Numbered from the stretch's first letter, positions 1 to 11,760 are shown. The stretch: DNA of 64,000 bases from Voacanga thouarsii (GCA_026120185.1 JANUWF010000008.1:3224001-3288000), one strand, 5' to 3'. Numbers and translations are program-made. The notes: generated from the sequence alone by a model not told the origin.

Positions 1-1832
1 TAACAATATCACTATAAAATCAAACTCATTTAAATCAATAGTGATTGAATCTCCAAAAATACCTCTTGGCACGACACAACAAAAAGCAAAGGTGACTCCT
101 TGATGATTGGTTAAGTTCACTTGAGAATAAAAGATGATTGGTTCACCTTGATCTATTGGTTCAAAAGTCACAAGAAATAGGGGTAAATCAGTACCTTTTG
201 ATCAAGATTTAGGAGAAGAAGATGAGAAGATTTGAAGATGAGTTGATGAAGGGTTGAAGAATTGCTTACCTTAGGGTCAGTTTGCAGTTTTGGTGGAGTT
301 TGGAGTTGTGATGGCCAAAATATTGGAGAGGAAAGGTGACTATTTTTTTTGTATAGAAGAAAGGTTTAGGGTTTGTTAGGTGGCTTATTTGATGAAGACA
401 ATAAGTTAGGTTTAGATGTTTTGATGTTTGGAAGAGTTCCACCTTGTTTTGGACTCTTAATCAAACAACACGAAAAATGGCAGCTTTTGCTTCTCTTGCT
501 TTGGCCAAAATTGAGCAGTTTTTAGGGGATTATTATGGCTGTCTTTTGGTTCTATAATTGATTGAAAATAAGTGGGTAAAGTGGGGAAAATAAATCTGGT
601 TTTTGGCTCTTGCTTTGGACGAAATTGTGAGATGAAAAATGAGGTCTTTTGTGTTGTTGTTTTTTGCTAAAACAGGAGAGTTTGAGAGCAATTAGGGCTG
701 GAATTTTCATGCATATAGGTGTGCGTATGGTGGCCGAAATTAAGGAGAAAAGGAGAGGAAATTTTCTGATTTTTAATTTGCTAAATAATCTTTGATTGGT
801 TGTAGGTTTTCTTGGATAGAATTATCTCAAGATTGAAAAGTTTGAATTAAGCTAAACTAGCCTTCAAGGTGGCGGCTAGGGTATTGGTTTTTCCAAAAAA
901 AATTGAGTAAAGAAAATAAGATATTTAACTAAGAAATAATTTAATTAATACCCTAAATTACTTTAAATAAAATTAAGCACTTAGTAGATATTTATATTTA
1001 GAGATAAAATCTAGTTTTTTGAAGATAAAGCTGAAATTTCTCTCCCCAACTTCCTATTTTAGAAAATAGCATAATTCCAAGAGATATTTTCTTAAATTTA
1101 AAATTATGCATTATCTCTTTATTTCAAACTAAAATCCTTTAAAGAAAATTAATTTAGGGAGACTTTTCTCTTATAAAAAATGGCGGCCAAAATAAAGCTT
1201 CCAAGATAAATATTTCTATATTTTATTTCCTTAATAAATCCTCTAGATAAAAGCTTTTAAAATTTTATATTTTGAAATATTTAAAATTCCCTAAAATATT
1301 AAGATAAAATATTAACCTAGGAAATAATACGAATTTAATTTGCTTTAATTCTTTTTATCAAATACCCAAAATAATTACATTCTTATATTTTAGGAATTGA
1401 GAACCTAAGGTGGCGGCAACCCTAGAGTTTTCAGCCATGAGTAGGAAAAGTAGGGGGAAAAGAGATAAATTAGGGAAAAGAAAGAAAAGGCTTGCAAGAG
1501 TCGGGATTTGAACTCAAGTCACTAAGAAATAATATACCAAGCTTTAACCACTAGATTACAACAATTCTTGTTTAAATATTCCTCAAAAAAATTCCCTTAA
1601 CTCCTACTCAGCTTACTTATTCCTCTTCTATTAAATTCTACTCAACAAGAACAAAAACTCTACCATCTCATCTAACACAACTATTTCTAAATAAATAAAT
1701 TCATGCAATATCAAACTCATGAATCACATATACTTCATAAAAATAGTTCAATTTTATCAAATACATTAAAAGATACTATGCTATGCATGACTTTCCCCAT
1801 GAACTAATGGTGGTTTAAATTGGGGTATCACA
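1..1832 (-). repeat. Partial 3' LTR of a Tekay-like gypsy element
   Basis: This is the minus-strand 3' LTR of the element whose body lies at 1849-9221; it runs off the left edge of the window. The LTR start in element sense (TGTGATACCCC) ends at 1832 and directly abuts a polypurine tract. About 275 bp inside that end lies a tRNA-like A/B-box pair (1501-1557) also seen in the other Tekay-type LTRs here. The sequence is AT-rich with no credible ORF. The inner boundary is firm; the outer one is not visible. Confidence 0.75.
1501..1557 (-). promoter_or_regulatory. tRNA-like A/B-box pair in Tekay LTR (window-edge copy)
   Basis: On the minus strand, AATCTAGTGGTTAAA (A-box-like, 1543-1557) is followed by TTGAGTTCAAATCCCGA (B-box-like, 1501-1517), spaced as in tRNA genes. 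Confidence 0.5.
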
Positions 1833-1848
1833 TCCTCTCCCCCTTAAG
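1833..1848 (-). other. Polypurine tract of the minus-strand gypsy element
   Basis: Read on the minus strand this is CTTAAGGGGGAGAGGA, immediately followed by the LTR TG. This is the usual plus-strand primer site just before the 3' LTR of plant chromoviruses, and it fixes element orientation and LTR boundary. Confidence 0.8.
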
Positions 1849-3420
1849 AGAATTTTGTCTCAAAATTTAGAGTGTTATCTCTAGAGCAAATTTGGATATT
1901 TCTTTTCACCTAATCCTCAATTTCCCATGGCGCATCCTGAGTACCATGATGATCTCATAGAATCTTCACTATAGGGATTTGCTTATTTTGCAATATCTTG
2001 ACACTTCGATCTAATATCTTAATTGGTTTCTTGATGTAGCATAGATTAGGTTGCAGAATTAGTAGCTCTTCATTCAAAACATGATCCGGATTAGGGTTGT
2101 ATTTCTCTAACTGGGACACATGAAAAATATCATGAATTCCTGCTAATCCTTTTGGCAAGTCCAACTGGTATGCTACAGGTCTAATCTTTTCGATCACCGA
2201 AAATGGTCCTAAATACCTAGGACTCAATTTCTCTCCTTTAGGATACTTCAAAATCCCTCTACTAGGCGTTATCTTCAAAAGGTTTGATCTCCCACTTGAA
2301 ACTCTATTTCTCTTCTTCTATTGCCTGCATAACTCTTTTGTCGGCTCTGTGTTGCTTTCAATCTTTCTCTTATCATCTTTATTTTATCCGCTATCTCTTC
2401 GATATTCACCTCACCAGACTTGTTGATTTGTCCATCTTTTGTCTAACCACAGTACAATGGTACTTAACATTTTTGTCCGTACAATGATTTGTAGGGTGCC
2501 ATTCCAATTGATGCTTGATTACTATTGTTGTATGCCAACTAAACATAAGGTATACAATCCAACCACTTGTCCCCAGAGTCCAATACACAGGCTCTAAGCA
2601 TGTCCTTTAATATCTAGATAACTATTTCAAAATGTCCATCGGTCTGCCGATGAGCAAAAGTACTGAGCTTTAGAGTCGTTCCCATTGACTCTTGAAACTT
2701 GGTCCAAAATCTCAAAGTGAATATGGGATCCCTGTCAGACACAATACTCAATGGTACACCATATAATCTAACAACTTCCTAAATATAAGTCTTAGCCAGC
2801 TTCTCCATAGAGTCCTTGATGTTAACTGGAATGAAATGGGCAGTCTTGGTTAATCTGTCAACCATTACCCAAACGGCATCCTTTAAAGTCTTTGACATAA
2901 GTAGTCCAGTAATGAAGTCCATCGTCACCTCTTGCCACTTCCACTTAAGAATAGGTAACGGTTGTAGTAATCCTGCTGCCTTCTTGTGTTCTGCCTTTAC
3001 TTTCTGACACATCAAGTAAATTGAAACATATTACGCCACATCCCTCTTCATCCCTAGCCATTAGTAGGCCTTTTTTAGGTCTTGGTACATTTTCACTTCT
3101 CTCAGATGAATAGTATACTTGCTCCTGTGACCCTCATCCATAATCTTTTTCTTCAATACTCGAAAATCTTCTTCTCCTGCTTCTTCAGTTTGAAATTCCT
3201 TATTTCCTCTTTTGGTTTCCTTTTCCTTAAAAGTTTGGAATTCTAGACTACTCCGCTGCACATCACCTATCTTCTACCTCCACTCAAGTTCCAATTTTAA
3301 GTTGCCAAGCTGATCTTTCCTTCTTCTACTTCTGCCTTTTGCTCCAAGAATTCTTTCACTATTTGAACTTCTTGCATCCTCATACTAGCCATTCTCACCT
3401 TCCAACTCAGTGCATCGTCT
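1849..3420 (-). pseudogene. Tekay-like integrase with C-terminal chromodomain, degenerate
   Basis: Minus-strand remains of a chromovirus integrase, which joins retrotransposon DNA to the host chromosome. Reading down from about 3200, the HHCC zinc region is followed by YLMCQKVKAEH, then the catalytic core (MDFITGLLMSKT with the first Asp; SIVSDRDPIF with the second Asp at about 2720-2750), then a TDGHFE segment that keeps a candidate Glu. The stretch 1955-2278 (107 codons) holds the C-terminal SH3-like part (LSPRYLGPFSVIEKI, DIFHVSQLEKY) and enters a chromodomain (IPIVKIL, then after a stop DAPWEIED). The Trp expected just before the conserved loop is a TGA stop. Several stops and frame changes elsewhere rule out an active enzyme. 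Chromodomains are thought to guide such elements to heterochromatin. Confidence 0.82.
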
Positions 3421-4760
3421 ACCACATTAGCTTTTCCCTAATGATAGTTAATTGGACACTTATATTCTTTTAAAAAACTCCATCCATCTATGCTATTTGA
3501 AATTCAAATCCTTTTGTGTGAAGATGTACTTCAAGTTCTTATGATTCATGAAAACTTCATAGTCCGCTCCATATAAGTAGTATCACCACTTCTTCAGGGC
3601 AAACACTATCGTAGCTAACTCCAAGTCATGCGTCAGGTAGTTAATCTCGTGCGGCTTCAGCTTCCTCGAGGCATAGGTCATAACTTTTCTATCTTACATC
3701 AACACTATCCCTAGTCCTTCCTTAGAGGTGTCTGTGTACAAATAATAGGGTTTACTTTCCTCGAGTAAACTTAATATCGGTGCCGACATCAAACTTCTTT
3801 TAAGCTCTTGGAAACTCTTTTTGCACTCTCGCTCTAGACATACGGCACATCCTTCCTTACCAATCGGGCCATTGGTATAGCTAGAGTAGAGAAGTTCTTG
3901 ATAAACCGATGGTAGTACCTAGCTAATCCAAGGAAACTCCGAACTTCAGTTACATTCTCTGGTTGTTTTTCAATTTGAAATAGCTTCGACCTTTGCTGGA
4001 TCTACCTTAATTCCATCTTTAGATATACAAGAAATGCTACTGAATCTAGCCAGAACTCACATTTTCTAAACTTAGCAAAGAGTTTGTGCTCTCTCAACTT
4101 CCTTAGCACTAACTTTAAATGTTCGGAATGCTCCTCAAGACTTTTAGAGTAGACCAAAATATTATCTTTAAACACCATTATGAACTTATCTAGGTACGGT
4201 TGGAAAACATTATGTATAAGATCCATGAAGATGGTAGGTGCATTAGTTACTTAAAATGGCATCACCACAAACTCGTAATGTCCATACCGAGTGTGGAAAG
4301 TTATTTTGGGTATATCCTCCTTCTTAATTCATACTTGATAAAAACCTTGCCGAAGATCCAACTTGGAAAAGTAACAAGAACCTTGTAATTGATCGAACAA
4401 CTCATCAATTAGTGGCAAGGGGTACTTGTTCTTAATCATGAGTTTATTCAAACCTTTATAGTCTATGCACAACCTTAGCGTTCCATCCTTTTTCTTTACA
4501 AACCCCAAGGTGAAGTACTCGACCTTATATATCCTTCCCGGACTAACTCTTCTAACTGCTCCTTCAATTCAATTTCACAAGTGCCATCCGATAGGGAGTC
4601 TTCGATACAAGATTAGCTCCAAGAACTAAATCCATGGTGAACTCAACTTCTCGCGAAGATGGAAGAGAAGTGAGTTCAGACAGAAATACATCCACGAAGT
4701 CCTTTACCACATCGGTACTTTCTAGGGTACATTGATCCTTTGGCTTAGTGATTAAGTAAG
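3421..4760 (-). pseudogene. Tekay-like reverse transcriptase/RNase H, degenerate
   Basis: Continues the minus-strand pol. The best segment is 4002-4226 (74 codons), which matches the RT palm and following connection: VFQPYLDKF, then [15 protein letters not shown], then [14 protein letters not shown]. The catalytic box, normally F/Y-x-D-D, reads FKDN at about 4161-4172, so one catalytic Asp is replaced. RNase H and the RT N-terminus are inferred from position and scattered similarity in several frames; I cannot give a continuous reading. The family role is copying element RNA into DNA in cytoplasmic particles. Broken here. Confidence 0.7.
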
Positions 4761-4881
4761 CTAAGTATCATACAAAACCCTTCTTCAGCATCTTCTGCGC
4801 TTTCATTCCCACTATCAGGAATTTTAACTCTTTCACCTTCTTTCCATTAAATTCTAATACATCATATCCTAGTCTAACAAA

Positions 4882-5457
4882 CTACACCATCGTTATCTTG
4901 CAATCTACTCTTATTCCATGCTTCGCTAACCAATTAGTACCTAGAATTAAACCATATTCATTAATAGGTAAGATTATAAAATCTGCCTTCAAAATCTCTT
5001 TCCCCACCATGATATCACATCCTAAGGGAGTACTTACTAGCATGGTATAAGGTAATTCTGACCTATCCCAACCCAAATAGCATGACCACATATTGTTCAC
5101 ATACGAATGAGTCGATTTGGGGTCTATCAAAATAGTAATAGAATGTCCTTGTACATAAAGTGTACCCTCTACTACTGTTGCATCGACTTCAACCTCTTCT
5201 CGGTTTAAGGCGAAGACCTTAGCCTTCACTTGAGGCTTTTGACGACCTCCTCCAGTCATTCCAATAGGAGCACCTCTGTTCACACCAACTGGTTGAGTTG
5301 AGGCTCTTTGCCCCATTCTTAAAGGTTTGGGATAGTTGTTCCTCAGGTGAACAGGATCACCACAATTGAAGCATCTCTTTGATGGTCCCTTCGACCAGTA
5401 GTCCTTTTCCATATGACCACACTTTCTACAATTCTGGCACATAGGAGCATTCGACAT
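4882..5457 (-). pseudogene. Gag zinc knuckles and aspartic protease fragment
   Basis: A 191-codon open stretch covering the end of gag and the protease of the Tekay-like element. Two tandem CCHC-type knuckles are visible at residues 7-20 and 29-42. In both the spacing C-x2-C-x4-H-x4 is kept, but the last Cys is Tyr. The protease active site at residues 110-116 reads LIDPKST, where families usually have D-T/S/P-G; the Gly is Lys. The segment AKHGIRVDCKI near the end matches the protease-RT linker of plant chromoviruses. Gag knuckles bind element RNA and the protease cuts the polyprotein. Length and frame are good, but the substitutions suggest no function. Confidence 0.82.
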
Positions 5458-5778
5458 AGGGCCTAATGGAATTGTCCGCGGTTGCTTCCCTTTGTTTCCC
5501 CACTACCTCAGACCAGCGGGTCACTTGTTAATTGGAGTTCTCATTAGTGGACGATTCGGTTGAAATGAATAGTTCATCGGCCGGTTCCTATTTTCATTCT
5601 CAGTTTGAGTTATTACATCCGTTGCGGTCGTATAAGTCGCTGGTGGAGATGGTGTCAATGCCTTCATTTGGTCTTGCCTTAGAACCTTCACAAACTGCTG
5701 AGTCCATTTCTAATCAGTATCCACCAAGCACTTGCAATACTTGGATAATTGAGTAAATCGGGCCGCATACTGGGCGAC
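5458..5778 (-). pseudogene. 3' part of Tekay-like gag, downstream of an LTR insertion
   Basis: Minus-strand continuation between the zinc-knuckle region and the inserted LTR at 5779. Fragments such as the reverse reading near 5740-5770 (AARFTQLSKY) resemble the retrotransposon gag domain, whose N-terminal half lies at 7487-8045 beyond the insertion. Stops are frequent. Calling these two pieces one interrupted gag rests on the duplicated GCGAC at the two junctions. Confidence 0.6.
5774..5778. repeat. Target site duplication GCGAC (left)
   Basis: Five bases directly before the LTR start; identical to 7482-7486 directly after its end. Confidence 0.75.
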
Positions 5779-7481
5779 TGATAGGGGTTAAAATCATCAT
5801 TATTTTCCTAGTTATTCAAGGCTAAATTGAGACACTTTTAATACCATAACTAGTCATATTCCTTCCTATTTGATATTTCCCTTATAAAAATACTTTTATG
5901 TAATTTTATACAAAAATGGGTGAAATTTGGAGCTAATTGTGTAATTTTCCAGTATAGACCCAGCACCAGGCCAAGAAAGTAGAGCCGGTGCCAGTCCTAT
6001 ACTGGCATAACAGAGAAAAGTGAAAAGAAATAGAAGAAATAGAGCAATTGGAAATTGGAATTGAAAAGGAGGCATTGGCTCAAGAGGAACCTTCGTTGGC
6101 TCAACGGCTCACGGCTAAGCAAAAGAAGAAAAAGCAGCAAAGAAAAGGAAATTCAGTGGGTCCTGGACAAAGAGAAAAGTTAACAAAAGTGGCTAAGCAA
6201 AAAGATAGCAAAAGGAAAAGTGGATTTCGGTGGGACTGGATGGTTTGCGGCACAAGTGCTTCAATTTCAATTCAAGACAACAAGTGCTTCAGTGCATACA
6301 ACAAAGCAGAAATCAAGATTCCAAATTGTGTCCAATTCTTATGAATTAAAGGTAGTGGACTCCTTGCTTTTATTTAGATTTTTATTTAGGATTTTATTTA
6401 CTAATCCTTTTGGGCTTTGAATTTTTACGAAATTACTTCTTCTTTAATTAGGATTCTTTTAGGAACTTTGTAATGCTACGAATAAATGCTATTTACCTTA
6501 GAAAAGGGGGGGTGCACAATATAGAGACTTAGATATATTTCAGAGTGCATCACCAATATTTTCTCTAGAGAAATAATTCAAGCAGGATTGTACAAGAGAG
6601 TCTATGAAGGAAGAAGAAGAAGACTTGTCTATAAGTGCTTTCTTTTAACTTTATTTTCTTTTCTTGAATAATGATATATTAATTGTTTTTTTGTAATTTA
6701 ACATTTTTTTTAGATATTCATGATTTTTAGAGTTACTTTGATCTTTTGAATAATTGATTATTATTATTCTTGGTATTTAAATTACTTATGCTGATTACGA
6801 GATTAATTTGTTGTTTCTTCTATTGACTTGCTTGAAAAGGGGGTTGATGGTAGTCTCAATTCATTAATTTCATATTTGTTGTCTCTTAACTTGCTTGGAA
6901 AATGGGTTAATTGCTAAGAATTAGGTAATTAAAGGTTAATTGATGTCTATCAAGATATGGATTCATTGGTTAATTTCATGTTTTAAATTTGCCAGGATAT
7001 GGAAATTTAATCAAGGATGTGCTTAATGCATCTTTTGGGTGAATTAGTTGAGACAGGATATGTGATGCTAATTTATCTAGAAGATAGTGATTTCATGGAT
7101 TAGAAAAGAAGTGAATCTATCTTAATCCTTCATGATGCCAAGAGAATGATTAGTTATGATAATGATTGGGTACTTTAAGGTTATGTTTGTCAAAATAATG
7201 ATTTGACTTACATAATTCTCCATCATTGACATGTATATATGCTTTTATTTTATTTTTCTTTTTATTCTTTTTCACCTTATTGAGTTGGTTAAACAATGAA
7301 AGAAAAGTAATTAAGGCATACTTGTTCCTTAAGGATTAAGACTCGTTTTAAACCCTATGCTATGCTTAATGATTAGTATGCTTACTCATATGTGTAATTT
7401 GGGATTAACGTTTTAATTTAAACTTGATTGGGAATGTGCTTATTTTTTATATGATTTTTATACCTAAATTCAAACATATAT
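5779..7481 (+). repeat. Athila-type solo LTR inserted in gag
   Basis: A 1703-bp insertion flanked by the 5-bp direct repeat GCGAC (5774-5778 and 7482-7486), as expected for an LTR element target duplication. Its start TGATAGGG matches the starts of the minus-strand LTRs ending at 38250 and 40586, and it shares a block around 5960-5995 (CAGCACCAGGCC) with both. No internal domain or second LTR is present, so it is best read as a solo LTR left by recombination. The right terminus is ATAT rather than the usual CA, so it has mutated or the end is off by a few bases. Open stretches inside (for example 6048-6344, Lys-rich) are not convincing genes. Confidence 0.78.
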
Positions 7482-7486
7482 GCGAC
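7482..7486. repeat. Target site duplication GCGAC (right)
   Basis: Right-hand partner of the repeat at 5774-5778. Confidence 0.75.
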
Positions 7487-8045
7487 CGTCATCCTTTCTT
7501 GTTTTAGAGTTTGGAATTCATCCTCTCTCTTCTCAGCTATCCACCGTGGGATATACTCTACTTGAAAGGCTTCGATAAAGTTTTCCCACGTCCAATCACA
7601 GTCCTTTTCTCTCCCAATCCTCCTGGACTCATTGCCACCATGCTTAGGAAGGTTCCCTCAACCTGAATGCTGCAAACTTTACCCTCCTCTTCTCAGTGTA
7701 CTGTAGAGTCGCAAAGATGTCTTCCATCTACTCGATCCACTGTTCGGCCTTCTCATCTTGTTCCACCTCTCCATGGAATGTAGGAGGTTGGAATTTTAAG
7801 AATTGTTCCAGTGCCCCATCCTTACCTTTTAGTGCCTTCTTCTCTACCTTGTCCACATTTTCAGTCAAATTCTCTAGAATGGCAACCATCTTATCAAAGG
7901 CTTGACCCATATTCACTTCCTTAGATCCCCCAGATGTTAACTTGTGCTCCTGCTCATAATCTTCCTCTACTTCAGGGGTGGATGGTCGCGTCTGCTTAAA
8001 CTTAGGAGTTGATGAATCACTCTCCTGAACTGTGCTGCCTTGCAC
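7487..8045 (-). pseudogene. Tekay-like gag, N-terminal half
   Basis: The open part 7728-8045 (105 codons) shows an acidic/polar start, then AFDKMVAILENLTENVD, and then FLKFQPPTFHGEVEQDEKAEQWIE. The last is the characteristic entry of plant retrotransposon gag, where a hydrophobic-Pro-Pro-x-F motif precedes AxxW. Similarity continues in other frames to about 7490 with stops. Gag forms the virus-like particle. The reading is cut at 7486 by the solo LTR and resumes in 5458-5778. Confidence 0.72.
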
Positions 8046-8394
8046 TATGGTTTTATGTCTTGGTGCTATCTACTACTATTTATACCGGTTACAAGGTTGA
8101 TCAGGGGAAAAGTTCATGACATGCAATTGAGTAGCTTATAAGTCTTAAATATCATGCAATATATTGAAAAGTAAATTTTCCAAATAATACATCAAATAAA
8201 ATAAATAAATCAATAGAATCATGCTTTTATTGATCAAATCAAACTAATACAAAATAAGGGAGTATCCTATAAGGTACTCCTTTTATTCTAGCTACCCAAA
8301 ATTTGAAAGCAAAGAATAATTCCTGAATTAAATAAATAATCAAACATCCTCTTTATAAAAAGAATAAAAGAATTGCACTAAAGGTCCTATAACT

Positions 8395-9130
8395 CTAAGC
8401 ACCACTAAAGTTACTGGAATCCTTAGAAGTCTTGGAATGAGGCACCATAAGCCAACCTACACTGCTGTTGGGATGATCTATCATGCAATTTCTTGAGATA
8501 CCAAAAGATCTGGGCTTCTTCCTAAGCTGACCGAACAGGAACCCAGTAGTTTCCTTATCCCTCAGCTTGGCTCTCAGGTTCGCATCCCTAAGCTTCTCCA
8601 TAGTTAACATAAGTGCGCTCTTAGGTGCAGGCTTCTCGGTATCAAACTCATATAACTCACTCCCTAGAATCGTCGAGATTCTTTCCTCCATAGATGGTGT
8701 TGCGGGTATGTAACCCTATCCTTCTCCTCACCATGAACCTTAATTACTTCCTTAGCACCCTTACCCCCAAGCTCTCCTATCTTACCTTTATCCCCAAGTC
8801 CTTCCATTTTATCCTTACCCTTATCACCAATCTCCCCTATCTCTCCCTCAGCATCCCCTTCATATGAAACTATGCACATTCTTTCTTAAGCTTAGGCATC
8901 TCTAGTTTCGAGTTCTCAGGTTCTCCCTCTACACCAATGTCATCCATCATAGGTGGTTCATGTTCTACCTCGTCTTCACTCAAAAACCATCCACTCTCAG
9001 GTTCCATCTCCGAATTAGATGAGGATGAATCCACTACAGGAATTAGGCTAGATGCTTTACCACTCCTGAGATCATACTTAAAAGGTCAGTCTCTGGTCAC
9101 AGCTGCGGATCTTCTAGCCATCCTATAAGT
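8395..9130 (-). pseudogene. Gag leader region with acidic ORF remains
   Basis: Between the primer site and gag proper, minus-strand open stretches (8664-8879, 8395-8691 and a frame through about 8930-9120) give an acidic, Ser/Glu-rich sequence. The part nearest the primer site resembles the plus-strand leader ORF at 57698-58136: both begin with a short basic start and pass through a Pro/Ser/Asp-rich segment to a shared E-x-x-G-W-F motif. This supports a conserved N-terminal extension of gag in this family. No function known to me. Frameshifts are present. Confidence 0.5.
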
Positions 9131-9208
9131 AGAACATAAAGAAGTCAGAACTAAATCTCAATTCCTAGTGTATAAGTACCATTTAATAAAATCATTCGCC
9201 TAAACCTA

Positions 9209-9221
9209 GGCTCTGATACCA
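9209..9221 (-). other. Primer binding site, tRNA-Met type
   Basis: On the minus strand this reads TGGTATCAGAGCC, complementary to the 3' end of initiator tRNA-Met, the usual primer of plant LTR retrotransposons. It lies two bases from the 5' LTR end, which fixes the LTR junction at 9223/9224. Confidence 0.9.
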
Positions 9222-9223
9222 CT

Positions 9224-10210
9224 TGTAACACCCCACATCCAACATACCCAAAGAGGATAGGGATGTCGCCCCATTCAAAGAACCAAAGGCCTTTATAACA
9301 AGGTACAAAAGAAAATGGCTAAATAAAATAAAGAAATAATCTTATTACAACTTAATCCAAAACTTATATAAGTCTGAAAATCCAAAACAAAATACTATCT
9401 CTCCAAAGGAATACAAAATAAAATAAGCTAAGCTCCCATCTCAAAACTGTCCAACTTGCTTAATAAAAGCTCTCCTCTGAAAATATGATATATAAATAGT
9501 GTGAGATTGACATCTCAGAAAGTCCTGCGTGTGCAAATGACACTTTAAATATTTCATGTATGTAGGTTTATCAAAAACCACAAAATATATTTGCAAGTCA
9601 ATTTTCATCAATAAACAGTCACTAAGTGGAACAATATATATTATATCTAAAACAATTCCCAAAAAGCCTTCTACTCATCAATACAATAGAATCATAAAGG
9701 GATAGAAATGATTCAATAATTATATCAAGTCCATATCATAATTACCATCATGATAGATCCACTGTAACCATTTAACATTAGGCAATGGGCGATCCACCCA
9801 CTGGGGCAAGATACTGCTCCATCTCTACACCCAACACACCGGTTGTCCAACTCAAAAAATATAGTCCGCATAGACCAACATGCTAACTAGTACTATCGCC
9901 TCTTTGAGCAAAGTTTATCTTCTGGAGGTAGCCTCCTACCAGAAGACTCACTTTAACCCTTTAAGACTAGTACCACCAATCTACTCCCGCTGAGTACTCA
10001 ATGCTCACTATTAGGTGCAAAATCACTTCTCTTTTTCACAAACTTTAAATACCTTGGCTTTTCAAAATGTGGTCTTTGCATCAAGCTTTTCTAAACGCTT
10101 TAGTCATAAAAGAAGGAAAACCGTTTTCAATTAAAAGTTGATATATGACAAAATCATTTAGAGCTCAAAATAACCACATTCTCAATCCAAGTATCACAAT
10201 TCATCAATAA
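9224..10210 (-). repeat. 5' LTR (3'-terminal part) of the minus-strand Tekay-like element
   Basis: On the plus strand it starts TGTAACACCCCAC, the inverse of the GGGGTGTTACA end of the solo LTR at 23578-27942. It follows that LTR in reverse: the segment with GATACTGCTCCATCTCTACACCCAA near 9810 corresponds to 27290-27330. Only about 1 kb remains; the LTR seems cut near 10210 where copia-type sequence starts. The expected inner end (GGGGTATCACA) is not found further right. Confidence 0.72.
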
Positions 10211-10349
10211 CATTAAATCATCATTTCAACATCATTACAATCATCATGTCAATATCATTTCGACATCATTGTACAAGAGACATTATGAATTGTAAATGTT
10301 ATTGTGAAGATACTTAGATTGAGAATGTTATTGATGAATTGTGATACTT
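10189..10349. repeat. Stem-loop with perfect 26-bp arms
   Basis: The arm 10189-10214 (AAGTATCACAATTCATCAAT...) is the exact reverse complement of 10324-10349. The 109-bp interval contains a second weaker match to the same arm (about 10285-10318). It lies at the junction between the gypsy LTR and the copia-type LTR, so it may come from an inverted rearrangement at the insertion point. Confidence 0.75.
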
Positions 10350-11760
10350 TATTTATTTATTATAAAATAAATAAAGATTGGTTTATCGCAGCTATTTCAA
10401 AGACAAGTATTCTAGGACTTGAGTGTTAATTGGTGGTCTAGTGAAGCTGAACTTGTACACTTTGATGTATGTTACGTGGGGTCTTATCGCAGGGCCAATA
10501 ACCTTGTACGTTAAGTGTATGACTCTAGTTAGTTAAGATGGACTTATAAAATAGAGTTTCTATACTTCATTACGTGAAGAAATCATCCCCTTGTGATTGT
10601 CCGGGATAATCTAATAATCCAAGACCCTAGAAAACGTGACTATGTTTGTATACTTTATGGGTAGCTCTCTGAGATAAGTTGGTACATACTGAAAGTCATA
10701 GATTATCGGACCTATCAAAGGATGGTAGACGTCATTAAGAGAGATATTAGTACTATTTTTCTATCTTAATTATGAGTGTTACGTAGAGGGATATTTTTAT
10801 CATTACACTTGTAGGTCGACAACACTACAATTGCAATATTATTCTCGGGGTCAATATTTTCATATGGTGATAAATGGAATATTTAAAATGATAAAAATAC
10901 TGCTATGTGTTAGCTGGGGTATTTTAGTCATTTTAATAGCCAAGAATAATATGTCATTTGGTCCCCAGAGTAGCTCAAAAAATTTTAGTAAACTTATTTA
11001 CTCTATAGGCTTATTGGGTGAATTTATTATTCGAAGAATTATTCTAGGAGTCTAATTAATTACTTATTTGGGCTAGAATAATTAAATAGGCCAATTTAAT
11101 TAATTAGTTTATTAATTAATTATCTTGGATAATTTTATATTGGGCCCAAGTAGTTTAATTAATTAATAAAAGAACTAATTTAATTAATTAGTTTATTAAT
11201 TAATTATCTTTTATAATTTTATATTGGGTCTAGATGGATTAATTAATTAATAAGAAAGCTATTTAATTAGTCATTAGAGTAATTAATATTACATGGCCCA
11301 TTAGGGTTTAATGGAAGCTACCATGTGCAAAGAAAAAGGAAATAAAAGGAAAAATATGCAGGCTAGTTGTTGAGAAGGAAAAGGAAGCTATTGTTTTAAA
11401 TATAAAGGCATCATATGTGCCTCTGGTTGAAGGTTGATCAATTTTAAAAATGACAAAGCAACTTCCATTTTTCTTAGCAAAACCAAGGCTGCCGTTTTTT
11501 TATCCTTTTACCGTTTCCTTTGTTTTTCCTTTTAACATTTAACTCTTCCATTTTCTTCCAATCTTTTTCACTCTAATTCTACTTTCACCGGTATAGGTCC
11601 ACAATGGTTAGTGAATACTCTGAAAGGTCAAAAGCTAACAAATGTGGTAAGAGTTTGATGGGAAGGAGCCACAATTAGCAGGTGTGCCTGCGGAACAAGT
11701 AGACGTTCTCGTTCAAGAAGCGCCATCAAAACTAAATCAAACTGCAGTTATTCAAACAAA
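10350..11760 (+). repeat. Copia-type LTR family, sense copy
   Basis: Long AT-rich non-coding repeat. The part 10440-11340 is the reverse complement, with moderate divergence, of about 12600-13520, and also matches 49120-49960 directly. Diagnostic blocks are the phrase around 10580-10640 (CTTGTGATTGTCCGGGATAA), repeated TTAATTAATTAATT tracts at 11090-11260, and a T-rich segment before a GCCGAAA-like motif. Assignment to a copia LTR is inferred from layout (long LTR, TAATTAATT tracts and a TC-rich leader). No coding evidence; ends are approximate. Confidence 0.55.

Noticed and set aside
6048..6344. 98-codon Lys/Gln-rich ORF
   Set aside because: Lies inside the solo LTR at 5779-7481 and has no counterpart in the other LTR copies.
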